Assembly: GCA_030867875.1 (NCBI GenBank)
Contig: JAOWCC010000019.1
Span: forward strand, 78,706,861 to 78,770,860
Origin: Actinernus sp. WN-2022
Taxonomy: Eukaryota > Cnidaria > Anthozoa > Actiniaria > Actinernidae
Direction: 5' to 3'
DNA: 64,000 bases
Shown here in pieces: positions 42,126 through 54,734 of the stretch; positions within the stretch are counted from its first letter, which is position 1; each line of letters opens with the position of its first letter. Under the pieces are notes generated by a model. That model had not been told where the DNA came from. It made no database searches and saw nothing but the letters and a program-made list of their open reading frames with translations. The position numbers were made by a program, and so were the translations under genes.

Positions 42126-43265
42126 TTAGTAACTTCTTTACAAGAAACGTACAAAAAGATATCACACTTGAACCCTCTCAACAGGGTATTACATGATCTG
42201 TGCCAAAAATTAACTGAGCCGATCTTATAATTTAACTTTTGCAGCTGCTAATAACAATTTGCAGTCATAATTGAAATACCTAGCGGAGGTTCCAGAACTC
42301 GTCAGTGGGTCTGTACATTAAATAATTTTCATTACCATGGAATCAGCACGCCAGCATATCAAGCATGACACTGAACACATAAAGTAAAGTAATAAAAATA
42401 ACCAGATTTTACATCGGAACATTCCCATTGCCAAGGAAGGTCAATAGCTTGTTTGGCTTCAGTCGCCGCTTGTTTGTAGAAGTTGAAGGAACTATTAACT
42501 GCAAAAGATGTCGCCAACCGATTACAAAAAAAGGGGTGCAATTAAAAATCACAAGTTGATTACATTTCATATGCTGTATGTACAAAGGTTTTTTCTTTCT
42601 TTTGTATTCTGCGACTGAAATGTTTTTTTTGATGTCCGGTTGGAGACGAAGTGCATGTATTGTGTTTCATAATTAAATCTTAGAACCGAATTTTGCTTTG
42701 CTTATTACATTATAACGCGATTGTAATTAAAAATAAAAATTCAAGTATTAGTTAGTCTTATCATTGTTATTCAGTTTAATAGTATTTTCATATTTTTTCA
42801 AGGTATTATAAACATGGACGGCGTGGCTTCCATTTCTAAACTAGATAGCCAAAAGACAGATAGAAAGAAGGCGAGAGTTGCTTAGATATTGTGTGTGTAT
42901 GTCAAATTTTGTTGACATCATTGGTCACGAATTCGACGCTATACACTTTTTCAATAGCATATACCATCGCGTGTCTCTGGTTAAGAACTTTTTACGCGTT
43001 GTTTTAAAGAAAGCTACATACTGTTGTAATGCCTATATGAAGTGTAGAATACGCTAAAGTGATTTGTTTCAAAAAATATAATTGTAAAGTAATGCTAAGG
43101 CAACAAATGCAAAACAGACAACGTATGAACAAATTCAGCTGTCAATCATCGCATGACAACCCTGTCAAAGTGTGTGAGCGTTCCGTAATATTTTACTTCG
43201 TTAGAATGCAATTCATTCTTAAACACGGAGTTCCGGTATAAAAGGTCAGCGCCTCCTATTTTCAC

Positions 43266-43522
43266 GCCTTTGAAACCACAGGCAGCCCAAGCTCAAAGTT
43301 TGAAATCAATGGTTTCACGTTACGAGAGAATTACAAGGCTTTGTATGGGAATCCAAAATCTCGGGATTTTTCCCCGTATTTTAGGTCCTCATCTCCTATA
43401 TGTACACATAATGAAAGAATAAACTTTATATGGATTCCCATACAAAGCTTTGTAATTCAGTCTCTCCTAAAGTGAAACCACTTAATTCAAACTTTGAGCT
43501 TGGGCTGCCTGTGTTGAAACTC
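43266..43522. repeat. ~257-bp MITE, ~90-bp arms
   Basis: CAGGCAGCCCAAGCTCAAAG and TTGTATGGGAATCC on the left pair with GGATTCCCATACAA and CTTTGAGCTTGGGCTGCCTG on the right. Confidence 0.75.
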
Positions 43523-43559
43523 GAAATTCAAAATTGCCAATTGTATTTTATGGACTGTT

Positions 43560-45070
43560 TAATAACTCTGTAGCGGAATTCTCTGGATGACTTTATTACC
43601 CACTCCACATCATTAAGGGCTTTTCAGACTAAACTCAAATCACATCTTTTCAATTCTGTGAGGAGAAACAATTAGAATATTATGCCTTGTACACTTTGAT
43701 TTGTTAGCAGCTAAAACATATTTCCAAGTTTTATCAAAATCGTGCAAATTTTCATATGCCAGACCTATTTCCATAATGCCAGCTATCTCTAAAGTCGCTG
43801 AAAGAATTGTACAGGACCAACCGTATACGACTATCTCATCAAAAATGACATTTTATCAAAATACCAATCAGGGTTTAGATCACTTCATTCAACAGTGACA
43901 GCATTATTAAGTCTTACTAATGAGTGGCTCACAAATATGGATAATGGTCTTATTAATGGAGTAGTATTTCTAGACCTAAGAGAAGCCTTTGATTCCATTT
44001 GATCGTGATATTCGTTCAAAGTAACTATATTTATTTGGAATCAAAGGTATTTCTTTTACCTGGTTCGAAAGTTCCCTAAAGGGCAGGTCACAACTGAAGA
44101 TGTAGAGTCAATGATGCATTGTCGGACATAGTTGAGGTCAAGTGTGGAGTTCCACAGTAGCCATACTTGGGCCTCTGTTATTCTTAATATATATTTATGA
44201 TCTACCAAATATTCTTAAATACTCTCACCCCAGAACTATATGCTGATGATACACAAATCACAGCGGCAGCTTCAGACATTACAACTGTTCAAGATATGCT
44301 AAATGACGATCTATCTAAGGTGAAAGACTGGCCCATGGCAAACAAATTAAGTCCAAACTGTACTAAAACAGAGTATATGCTACTAGGTTCAAGCCAGCGA
44401 TTAAAGGCTATTATTAATGATCCATTTACCTGGGTAACCATAATCTGAAGCGAGTTTCTGAATCCCGAATTCTAGGGTTAACCATTGATGAAAATCTAAA
44501 ATATTGTGAGCATATTGATGTCATTACTGAGAAGGTCGCAAATAACTTAAAACGTATGAAACGGGTTTGACATCTGATGAGTTTATTGTTCATTGGTCGC
44601 TCATTACTTTGATTATTGTAGTGAAATCTGGGGGAATACTTCCAAGGTTCTAGTAGATAAACTACAAATACTCCAAAACAGAGCGTCCAGAATTATAACC
44701 ATGAGCTCATTTGATGCTCCGTCCGCTCTCGTTCGCAATGATCTCGGATGCATGGATAACATTACACCCAAAAAGACAAAAACAATCAGCCATTTGTATG
44801 TTTAAAACCATGAATGGCCCCAGTCCAAAATATCTTGCGAACATCAAATTATCATAATTACATACTGCCAAATTCTGACATCAATATAGTTCCACCAAAC
44901 CTTCGTCAAATTTTCTTAAATCATGTTTTTCATATTGCGGAGCAGTCCTTTGGAACTCTCTCCCCAGAGAGATTCGATGTTCTTCCTCTTTAACTCAATT
45001 TCGTCGAAAGCTGGATGATTATACATTTTAAATTTTAGTTTTTCATTATCTGACAGTCTTTTATTTAATT
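43560..45070 (+). mobile_element. degenerate LINE remnants
   Basis: A short C-terminal scrap (SLRAFQTKLKSHLFNS, about 43605-43670) precedes a decayed RT. Readable pieces in several frames are RPISIMPAISKVAERIV, NEWLTNMDNGLI, YADDTQIT (about 44241), DWPMANKLS and LQNRASRIITMSS. Many stops and frameshifts show an old copy. Confidence 0.75.
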
Positions 45071-45078
45071 GTAAGTAT

Positions 45079-45161
45079 TTTTAAGAAGTTTAACGTTGAT
45101 GGAATCGATTCCTTTCACAAAGCTAAAGGAATCGATTCCATCAACGTTAAACTTCTTAAAA
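45079..45161. repeat. perfect 37-bp inverted repeat at the junction of two LINE remnants
   Basis: TTTTAAGAAGTTTAACGTTG and the next 17 bases (45079-45115) recur in inverse at 45125-45161 around nine bases. The right arm is the coding start of the following LINE (GIDSINVKLLK). The left arm is an inverted copy of that start. Confidence 0.85.
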
Positions 45162-46920
45162 TCGGCCGCCACGAAGTCCTTCCATCTCTTCTTTATATCT
45201 ACAACATGAGTATAAGATCTGGAATTTTTCCAGATCAATGCCGAAAATCAGCAAAATTTCTCCAATCCAGAAAAAGGGTTCTAGGCAAGACAAAGACAAC
45301 TATCGCCCAATATCTGTATTATCTGTGTTGTCAAAGATTTTAGAACGCCATTGTGGACTTCACCTGCTTGATTTTGTTCATGAACAATGACTCCCAGTTT
45401 GGATCGCGCCCACGTCACTCGTGCGAGTCACTATTATTATACCTTACGGACAAGTGGCTTAATACTATGGATAACGGCAAACTTACAGGGCTTCTCCTGG
45501 TTGACTTTAGAAAAGCTTTTGATCTAGTCGACCACGATCTTTTGACCAAAAAGCTTTCCATTTATGGAATCAGAGACTCTGCACTTTGCTGGTTTACGTA
45601 TTACCTTAGAGGAAGAAGACAACCAGTGTCCATTGATCAGTTCTCTTCTGATGTACTTCCAGTACGTAGTGGAGTCCCACAAGTTCATCCCTAAGCCCTC
45701 TATACTCTTCATTTTAGTCATTAACGATATTCCCCTAATAGATAAGGAATGTAGCACATATATGTACGTTGATGACACTACGTTAACCAGATCGGGTCAA
45801 TCAATACGCTCCACCAACTCATTTCTGCAATGTGGAACTGATAACTTGAGAATCTGGGCTGTTCAGAATAAAATGGCCATCCACCCTGGCAAGACCAACT
45901 GAAAGTCATGCTCATTGGCACCCAGAAGAAACGTGCTACTAACTCTGAACTCCTAGACGTTTCTTTCAATGGACTCACCATTGCTTATTCTACCTGTGAA
46001 AAGCTCCTTGGTGTCAACATCGATGCATCACTTACCTGGAATGACCACATCACAGCAGTTTCCAAACTTGAAGTGCTTAGAAGAGTCAAACCCTATCTTC
46101 CATCTAAGGAAATACTCCTACTCCATAACAGCATCGCCAAAGCAACACTGGAATATTGCTGCAGTGTGTGGGGAACTGTTCCACTGAATGTCTAGACCAA
46201 CTGCTACTATAGCTAGCCCAAAAATGTGCTGCTAGGATCATTCTTAGTGCCGACTCTACTCCATCCCTAAGTCTATTCAAGGACCTTAAGATGATTCCAA
46301 TATATGAAACTATTCTCCAACGAATACTAACGCAGACTTTTAAATGTTTAAATAATCTTGGTCCGGAATGTCTCGCTAAGCTATTGTCAAGACCTTCCTA
46401 TCGTTATTCTACTAGAGCTGTGGTAAATAATAAGTTATACCTACCTAAACCTAAAACTAATGCCGGAAAGCGATGTTTCTCATTTCTAGCACCGTGGCTA
46501 TGGAATAGTTTTCCTGCCACTGCTACTAAATCTGATACATTACCAAGCTTTAATAGATTTTGTAGGAAATATTTGAAAACTAGACTCGCTAATGCTAATG
46601 AGTTGAAGAGCACTAGGCTTTACTGACTGTGATGTCTAACGATGTTTCTAGATCCCTCCATTAATACCTGTAACCACCTTACGTTTACATATATGTTTTT
46701 AAATGTCTAATTCTAATGCTATAGTGTTTATATTCCATTCAATCTTTTTCATATCTTCCCAATAATGTATTTTTTTGAGTAGTTAAAGAATTACCATTAT
46801 GTCTTATAATGTAATTCTATGTTTTTATCTTGGTATATAATAGTTAGGAGGACCAGATTGGAAACAAGTGTAAACTTTATCTGTATATGCTCATTAAATA
46901 AAGTGTTATTATTATTATTT
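45116..46920 (+). mobile_element. LINE (L2/CR1-like) with full RT region, decayed
   Basis: Readable RT pieces in order are GIDSINVKLLKIG, SILERH-like sequence with stops, SQFGSRPRHSCESLL, LVDFRKAFDLVDHDLL (motif A), RSGVPQ (motif B), YVDDTTLT (motif C, about 45765), LLGVNIDASLTWNDH, and the C-terminal NAGKRCFSFLAPWLWNSFP. The 3' end is AAATAAAGTG(TTA)n at about 46895-46920. At least four frame breaks are present, so it is dead. Confidence 0.85.
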
Positions 46921-47207
46921 TACAATTCCTAAATTAGGTTATTGCAGGATAGTTATTAGTGATTATTGATGAGTCCAGTACATGTAGATATACGTAGGGA
47001 TCGAGGAAATATGAAAGATAATATTATTTCTAATTTCACTGTCCAAGCACAGTTGTTATTGTAGCATACATGTACATGTAACTTTTCCTTTAGCTAATAG
47101 CTTATTTAAAATAAATTAAATATCCCTTGTGAATATTTAGGGATGTGTCGTTCTATTCTACAAGATGAATCACTCCCGCAATTCGGGTAGCGTTTATTCT
47201 AGTTTAA

Positions 47208-47634
47208 AGTGCCTATGAAGCCTATTTTTGTAATTTTAGATATCAATTCTACATCAAGTGAATAGTAGAATGGTACAATATATCTTACTTGGAATGCTGT
47301 GCCGCTGAGTTAAGGAGGTTTCAATATCCCAAATGCTAATTACAATGCTAATTTGTTACAATTATACAAATTTTTAAAATTATCAGTGTTATACCAATGG
47401 TTGAAATAAAATGATGTTAGAAATTTGTTTTCCTATATCAGTAGAAACGCCCATTCACGACCACTAAGAAGTGATTGCAGATACCTCCCCTGACGTCATG
47501 TAATTAGCATTTTGGATATTAAAACCTCCTTAACTTAGCGGCACAGCATTGAAAGCAAACTATATTTTACCATTCTGCTATTCACTTGATGTAGAATTGA
47601 TATCTAAAATAAAAAAATAAGCTTCATAGGCACT
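47208..47634. mobile_element. 427-bp TTAA-flanked MITE (piggyBac-like)
   Basis: The element AGTGCCTATGAAGC ... GCTTCATAGGCACT has arms of about 130 bp and is flanked by TTAA at 47204-47207 and 47635-47638. The duplicated segment at 37341-37501 has a single TTAA at the matching position, which is the empty site. TTAA duplication is the hallmark of piggyBac-type transposition. No coding sequence is present, so it would depend on a transposase elsewhere. Confidence 0.85.
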
Positions 47635-47879
47635 TTAACTTCTGCTCCTCCCTCTCAAAGAAAACAAATTTAGACAACTGAAGTATATTAGAAATAGAAT
47701 TTGGGGCAAAAAGAGTTAATGTTGTTTTATGGCTTTACTTGCACTTTAAGTTGCTGAATAACTCAATTAGTTATGAATGTCAAGACTGAACTAACGTGAT
47801 AAAATGAGATAAATAATAATGGACAGCTTAATAAAAATATATAAGAACATATAAGAATAGATTCAAATTAAAATAACCA

Positions 47880-48120
47880 ATGCTAACAGAATGCATTCTT
47901 GAACAGATGTAATTTAAGTTGCTGTTTAAAGCTTGCTAACGAATTACAAAGCCTCATGCTCTGTGGCAATGAATTCCATAAGGTTAAGAGCGAAGATTTC
48001 CAGTCTCTTAAAATCAAAGGGCTACAGCTAAAATTAATTTCAACCTGTGGCTTACCACTACCTAGAGAAAACAAAACAAATTCAAAGGTACAAACTGCTG
48101 CGTTTCCCGACTGACTGTCC
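47880..48120 (-). mobile_element. LINE C-terminal remnant
   Basis: The minus-strand peptide with LLTLWNSLPQSMRLCNSLAS and FKQQLKLHLF is the usual end of L2/CR1-type RT ORFs. Only this end remains. Confidence 0.7.
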
Positions 48121-49441
48121 AGGAAATGGTAATAATGCTTGTGCGGACTTTGCCGTTAAACTGAGAACTAAATATACGAAAAGTTGCTTTAAAAAATGAA
48201 TTCACCATCTCGATTTGTCATGATCAACTGCATTTACTGCATAATCCAAAAGAGATCTTAAAATAGAACTGTTACAAATCGAAAGTCATTGACCACAAAT
48301 TCACTGGACCACTCCAAGTCACTCGTCTCGCCGTATTTCAACTGAAACCAGATTTCAAACCTATTTTTTAGCTTAATGTTTAACAACTATTCCATATAGC
48401 AATGAACATAATTGTGAAGAAAAGTTGAATCCTTTTTTATATCCAAAATAAATATATAATTTGGAAAGGCGACATAGATTTGCCCTAAATTATCCCTTTT
48501 CATGTAATTTTTCTAAGAAAATTAAAATAATTCCTTGTAACTGGGGAAATACGTTGGTTAGGATATCTAGAAGTTTGAAATAACAGTCGGGCTATTTAGA
48601 AGATTTTTACATATATGGCAAGGGTTATCGATATTTCGTTCCAGTCTCAGGATAGCCTCAGACATAAACAACTTCAGTTCAAAACAAACCATCGCCGGCA
48701 ATGCCATATGGCGCCAAATTTACCACTATAGCCAGCTAGCAAGTAATATGCTTATTTCTCTAAATTTATTTAAAGTCTATCACTTTTAAAAGCTTTTTTC
48801 AATCACTGCCCAGTACATCTAAAAGGTTTAAATATCATTTTTCTTTAAAACATAGAGGGATTGGCATGATCCACCTGCTTCCATATGTTTAGTAGCACCT
48901 TCAGAATACGTGACGGCGTTGCCAAAGTAGTTTTCACCTCTGCCTCATTCTCCAAGTTGATTCGATTCTAAGACAAAAACCTTGAACAATAATCTGCTCT
49001 TAAAAACTTTTAACAAAGAACTAAATGCGCAAAGATTAACAAAGCGAGATTTCCTTGCAATTGAAAGCAATTCTCATCAATAAATGATGATATAATCTTT
49101 AAGACTGTTTATTTACTGATAAAGTAGACCTAAACAATCAACTTTCCATCCTAGGCCTGAAAACATCTGTTGCAGTCCAACTTATGAGGGTTAGCACTTT
49201 GATAATTGTGAAGCTTTTCAATGATTTTAATTTACTGCTGTAAAAGAGGAGTTTATTACCTTCTTCAAAATCTTTTAGCATTTACCTCGGTCCTCCTCGA
49301 GAGGCAATTCAGTGGGGTAGATCGCTGGATCTTCTATCCCAAAGGTTTATAATCAGACCTGTATTTCCCCTCGTGGTTTCTTGTCTTGTTTCTTTATCAG
49401 TTTGTGGATACAGTGACGGCATAGCCACTAATCTTCAAGCT

Positions 49442-50884
49442 ATGCTTCCAGAAATCAAAGCTCCTCTTGAGTCCGCAGAAACCGAACGAAAGCAGAGATT
49501 TCCCGATTTGGGAAGAATGAGCATAGAATTGCGCTCTATTCTAAAGCGGCAAATTTTCACAGCCTACAGCTTTCTGAAAAATGAATCTGACGACGAAGAC
49601 GATGAGAAAACGGGTGAAAACTCCTGGGAACATGCCTTTGCAGAGACCGAGGAAGATGAGAGCAAGACTTCGAATCTCCAAACCTTTTGGAATATTTTTA
49701 ATGCCAATCAAGGAGTCGCCATTCTCACGATGCCGTACGTAATCAAAAACGGAGGATATGCATCACTCTTTAGCATCGTTGCTGTAGCTTTTATTTCTAA
49801 TTTCACCAACAAAAGATTAGTTCAATGTTTGTACGAAGACTCTACCGATGGTTCAGAGTACAGAGTGAGGAATAGTTATGTTGAAATCGGGGAGGCGTTT
49901 TCACCTCGGTTCGGCCACCACTTGGTCAACGCCGCGCAGATCTTCGAGCAGATTTCCTACTGCACGCTGCTGTTAATTCTATGTGGCTCGATCTTAGAGT
50001 CGACATTCCCCAATACTGGGCTCTCACAAAGCGACTGGACCGCCATATCAGCCATCATGCTGCTCCCGAATGTTCTTCTCAAGTCTCTCGCCGACGTCTC
50101 GTGGGTGAGTTTCCTCACTGTGATCATCGGAGAGATTATCTACTTAACCGTGATTCTCTATAGTTGTTGGCATCATCAGAGATGGGATGTGGCTTCGATG
50201 CCTCCGTTTGTGCTGAAGAAGTTCGGCGCGGCTGTAGGAATAGTAGTAGTTAGTTACTCGTCCCAACCGTACATGCCAGCCATCGAGGGCAGTATGCAGA
50301 GGCCCAAGAACTTTAACAATGTCATGAACGTCACTTACATTGCTGTTACTTTGGTTAAAGTTTTCTTCGGCTTCATCGGTTATCTGACATTCACTAGAGA
50401 CACTGATCAAGTCATCACCAATAATCTCCCAGAGGGTATTCTCCATATGGGGGTGAATCTCCTAGTGCTTTTTCTCGCAGCTACATCCTATACAATACCA
50501 GTTTACACTGTATTTGACATCCTAGAGAATATATCCTTCCCCTGCGGACAGATTGACAATCCTAGTGATGCTAAAACTAAGGATAAGCTCTCCTACGTGC
50601 AAGCTCTCGTAGCTCGACTCTGTGCCATTTCGTTCACCCTTCTTGTAGGCGTTCTTATTCCTCACTTTGGTTTGTACATGGCGCTCGTTGGTAGCTTCAC
50701 CGGAATGTGTCTGGCGTTCATTTTCCCCGCTTTCTTCCACATGAAGATCTGCTACTCAAGGATGCAGTGGTATGATTTCTTCATCGATTCGTTCGTAGCT
50801 ATTTTTGGTATTATAGGAGCTATTATTGGTTGCCATTTCTCGGTGCTTGCACTTATCGCAGCCTACCAAAAGCATGATTTATAA
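49442..50884 (+). CDS. VGAT/SLC32-like vesicular amino-acid transporter, single coding exon
   Basis: 480 aa from the first in-frame ATG (49442). The frame is open further upstream to 49373 but without ATG, and a pyrimidine tract ending CTTTATCAG at about 49403 could join it to a 5' exon. Family role: loading of GABA or glycine into synaptic vesicles in exchange for protons. The protein has a cytosolic N-terminus with a strongly acidic stretch at residues 47-74. An AA_trans-type first membrane segment follows (NIFNANQGVAILTMPYVIKN, about 84-103), then further hydrophobic segments to the end, ten or so in all. The loop QPYMPAIEGSMQRPKNF is typical of VGAT-like members. The last residues are LIAAYQKHDL. 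Length is close to the roughly 520 aa of animal VGAT. Substrate is inferred; cnidarians have several VGAT-like paralogues. Lack of introns may mean a retrocopy origin, yet the frame is intact. Confidence 0.9.
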   Translation: MLPEIKAPLESAETERKQRFPDLGRMSIELRSILKRQIFTAYSFLKNESDDEDDEKTGENSWEHAFAETEEDESKTSNLQTFWNIFNANQGVAILTMPYVIKNGGYASLFSIVAVAFISNFTNKRLVQCLYEDSTDGSEYRVRNSYVEIGEAFSPRFGHHLVNAAQIFEQISYCTLLLILCGSILESTFPNTGLSQSDWTAISAIMLLPNVLLKSLADVSWVSFLTVIIGEIIYLTVILYSCWHHQRWDVASMPPFVLKKFGAAVGIVVVSYSSQPYMPAIEGSMQRPKNFNNVMNVTYIAVTLVKVFFGFIGYLTFTRDTDQVITNNLPEGILHMGVNLLVLFLAATSYTIPVYTVFDILENISFPCGQIDNPSDAKTKDKLSYVQALVARLCAISFTLLVGVLIPHFGLYMALVGSFTGMCLAFIFPAFFHMKICYSRMQWYDFFIDSFVAIFGIIGAIIGCHFSVLALIAAYQKHDL

Positions 50885-51282
50885 CAGTTATGGGTTCTAA
50901 TTGAAAAAATAATTACAACAACAATAACAATATTTTGAATCGGAAAGATCCTAAACAAACGGAGAAACATGGAAGTTTTCTCAGACAATGACTTAAATAT
51001 GTGAAACAAAATTCAAATATTGTTCAGTCGCAATTTTATTTTTAGTTTCGAATTTTAAAGGAATGGTATACCGATCGAAATATGGGGTGTAAATAGAATT
51101 TAATCAAGGGTTAGAAGAAATGGAATACAGGGTCACAAAAATGTAGTATGGGCTAAGAGGTGGAGTTCTACAACGGTCCAAACATTGAAACGTGCAAATC
51201 TGAAATAAACACGTCTTGATAAACTTTGTTAAAGTAGAATACTGAGAATTCGCGTTTAGGTCAGTAAGGCATTTCAAACGGT

Positions 51283-51406
51283 CATCACGGTTTCTGGGAA
51301 CTATCCACCCACCCCTCCCTGGGGTATACATGTGTATTTAATGATTAACCATTAAATTTAGGATGAAACAGGGGGAGGGGTGGGGGTTTCCCAGAAATCG
51401 TGATTG
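51283..51406. repeat. CGGTTTCTGGG-type MITE, copy 3
   Basis: The ends ATCACGGTTTCTGGGAA and TTTCCCAGAAATCGTGAT are inverted, with CCACCCACCCCTCCCT and GGGGGAGGGGTGGGGG inside. This is the same family as 40358-40481 and 41043-41176. Confidence 0.75.
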
Positions 51407-51599
51407 ATCAGCACAACCGATTGAAAATTGTCTGTCTGATCTTTGAGAAAAACCCTCGGGGGTACTCCCGTAAGTTCAGGATGGGGTGTGCTGTCCAGAC
51501 AATATAGGCAAAACGAGCACTCGATGGAGACTCGTGCAGAGAAATTCGCTAAAAGCTATTTAGCATTAGTAGAAACCAACTAGTGTTCTACCACGAATC

Positions 51600-51602
51600 C
51601 TG

Positions 51603-51638
<36 letters not shown>

Positions 51639-51680
51639 GACCTTTATTTATCCAGATAAAGTTTAGAGCTTGGAGCTTAA
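51600..51680 (-). mobile_element. reverse retroelement tail with (CAAT)n
   Basis: About nine CAAT units (51603-51638) are followed by GACCTTTATTTATCC. On the minus strand this reads AATAAAGG plus a (TTGA)n tail, like other L2-type 3' ends in the window. Confidence 0.55.
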
Positions 51681-51971
51681 TGTAATTAATTAACGAGCTA
51701 AAATAGCTAATTTGTAAAATTAAGATACTAATACTAATACTATTTAATAATGCTAGTATATAACAATAACTGGAATTATAATAATTAATACCAATAAATA
51801 GAGCTGATGATGCTAAATCTAAGCCTATAGCTACTCAGTCTTTTCTGTGATAGATAGTGAGTAGCGAAAAAGTTTTAGAAAGCTAAACAATGACGCCAAG
51901 TCGTTAAAAAATCTAACGGTTGGTTTCTACTAAAACAATACATAGACTATACTCGCTCTGTTTCTATAGAC

Positions 51972-52113
51972 TATATTGCAACTCCACCGTCGCAGTGCAC
52001 TCTGGGATGGATATCTCAGTTTTCCATTGTTGTTGTTGGGCGGCCATCTTGGATTTAACAATGGAAACTGAGATATCCATCCCAGAGTGCACTGCGACGG
52101 CGGAGTTGCGATA
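51972..52113. repeat. 142-bp foldback, ~58-bp arms
   Basis: TATATTGCAACTCC(A/G)CCGTC and the following GCAGTGCACTCTGGGATGGA part pair with the right arm (TCCATCCCAGAGTGCACTGC, GACGGCGGAGTTGCGATATA). The loop contains GGCGGCCATCTTGGATTT. Confidence 0.85.
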
Positions 52114-54237
52114 TACGCTCGAAATGGAATTGACTTGGATCAAGATATCACAGTGCTACCAGGATGTATCTAAGCTAGAAGACAATCCTAAAAAGCCGTT
52201 CATTTTCCGTTAGCGTTGAAGCGAAGCGATGAATTACACATGTTCAGATTTAACGGCTTTTCCTTGGTTTTCCAGATAACTACCTATACAATGAGTTGAC
52301 GGTTATTTAAAATCGTTTTATTGATAAAATGTCAGCAATCGAATCTATATACAAGTTCTTTTCTTTTGTCTCAGTCCGTTGGGCCAACAAAAATAATTGA
52401 ATGAACATCAGTAATCGAAGAGCCAATCAGATAGAATACATGACAGTTCAGCCTTTACCAGGGTCTTCCCTCGGAATAGCAGTCATCTTGGATCTGACCG
52501 AGAAGACCCTGGGAACAAGGTTGAAGCGAACGTATGGTTACTTTGTAGAACAAGAATAAATGAATAAAGATACCATATCCTTGGTTTGCATGTAACGTCA
52601 TCAGAAAATCAAAAAAATTTAAAACCATAAGTTCTACATAGCTGTTCTTTTATATATTCTAGAGCTTCGTTAACAAAAGTATTCACATAAAATTTCAGGT
52701 TGTAAGGATTTTGAGGGTGTTTTTTTTTCAACCCGGCTCAGCGTGTTCGATTCGTGCCAATTTAACAATTGCGGCTTGAAAAACCTCTTCATTGACAACT
52801 AAACAGATATAAAGGGAAAATTAATATTAATTATGGCAAAAATCAGCTTAATTCTTCAAAAACTTTAGAGGACACCATGTTTGCGGTCACATCACATCAA
52901 ATTGTCACGCACTCTATTGGCCTACAGCTCAGTTTGGAGATATGTCCCAAAATTGTGGGCTATATATAAGTGTAATTTTGCTAGTTCTACAAGGACTATC
53001 ATTACTGCAAACCAATTTTGCGAATGCATGAGGGTCATGACGACGTAACCATTTATTATTATTATACTTGATAAGGATAATAATAACATGATCTAGGGGT
53101 TCAGCACCTCATAAACCATATACCACACTCTGTAGAACGACACATACCCGTACGGGCTCAAATACGAGGGTACCCCCTCTCCCAGGGTGCAAACCATGAT
53201 GTGAATTTAGAAAACGATATTAGAAAACGTACAAGGAAGTTTCGTTACAAAGCGTGACAGCTTTGAAAGAGCCAGCGTTGTCTATAACTTTCTCGCGTCA
53301 GCACCGTTGTCTGGACTCTCATTTACCACCGTACTTCAACCAATCAGATCGCGAGATTACCGGCAGTTGTGGTAAAAAGGAATATTCCCACATGCAATGA
53401 ACCGCTCATGAGACGTCTCTATCAATTTTAAACCTACCCATCCCTCCCCCGGGCATACGTGGGGCATTTGACATCTCAGTCTGTCCCGGGGATGGGGTAT
53501 TTGCCAGCAAAGAAAAGTTGGGGTGGGGGAATTTGTCAGAGTCAAAGATAGTGAATTTTACCTCAATATTTATAAGAGATTTGCACTCATTCCAAAGCAC
53601 CATGGTAGGGCATTTGCAACGCTCTGATTGAAAAATGTCAAATGACACAAATGCACGGGAGGAGATGGGAAGGTTTGGAATTGATAGAGAGATTGATAGA
53701 TGGTGATTTTGTAAAGCTGAGGATTTCTGGTGTCCATTAGCAAAATACAGGGGCAAATATTCACAAGTAATTACACCATTCGGCAAGTGCTGTCTTCTGA
53801 AGTTAATATTGGACCTCGTATTTGGATGTAAACGTACAAATAGACTGGGATGAAAAAACGGTTGTCAATAAATGGACTGTTTTATTTTTCTGCAATAATA
53901 CATGCATAGCGGTATATTTACAGTTTATTCGCTCCCAGGACCTTATCCATATCTCATGCCCGCGCGGAAATTCGGGAAGAAGAGTCTGGTAACAATGGTA
54001 TCAGAGCGAGGCCAGTTGTCCCAAAGATCGCAAGACTGGAGTAGATCAGGAAGGTCTTAGTTTCTGTCGTACCACACTGTTGTGTTCTTTTGTGACATAA
54101 GAAAATTAACGTTACTTTCCACCATCGACTGAAGATTCTTCTCTTCCTGTGAGAAGTTGAGACAACTGGCCTCTCTTTGATGCGTTTAGGAGTTAGGTCA
54201 GCGGACTTCGTTATAGTGTCTCGCTCTTTGGGATTTA

Positions 54238-54412
54238 AAGTAGTTATAAAGTACTTATAGTCAAGCCTATAAGCCGAGCTCCACGTAGATAATGTTTCAC
54301 TTTCATTAAGTAATTCTTTCTATATTAATGTATTATAAAGTACTCATAGTCAAGCCTATAAAAGCCGAGCTCCATGTAGATAATGTTTCACTTTCATTAA
54401 GTAATTATTTCA
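54238..54412 (+). repeat. two ~88-bp tandem units
   Basis: ATAAAGTACT(T/C)ATAGTCAAG to TTTCACTTTCATTAAGTAAT is present twice in direct orientation with a few changes. Confidence 0.75.
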
Positions 54413-54734
54413 ATTTTTCCAAGCACACTACACATTCAATAGCTCAACTCCAAGGTATTTCAAATTCTGAAAGCTATCAAACAAGAACACTTGACGTGAA
54501 CATTATCGATATTTCAGTCTGCATGACCTTCAATATACTCTTCTATCTTATGTTCAAATGAATGAGTAACTATTAGTGAAAATAATTAGTAAAACAGATA
54601 TTGAGGCTTTGGTTCAATCTGTTCTTGAATATTGTCAGTTTGATTATCATTTCAGGGCATGGACCCATAAAACATGGGAAACCCAAATGTACTCATCAGA
54701 AGGATAGCGAAGTCGCCGAACAATTAATTACCGG

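Larger units (their letters stand above)
42126..49441. other. intergenic region between gene B and the transporter
   Basis: It contains LINE remnants, foldbacks and a TTAA-flanked element, listed separately. 42126-43260 and 48120-49370 show nothing recognisable apart from AT-rich sequence. Confidence 0.5.

Noticed and set aside
49373..49441. Extending the VGAT-like protein upstream of 49442
   Set aside because: The extra 23 codons begin with GTG, contain no ATG and overlap a splice-acceptor-like tract. The first ATG at 49442 gives a normal family length.
53406..53786. A 126-residue minus-strand frame
   Set aside because: It is AT-variable with no convincing exon signals. Its peptide resembles the kind of frame produced by dispersed coral repeats, and two other frames overlap it.
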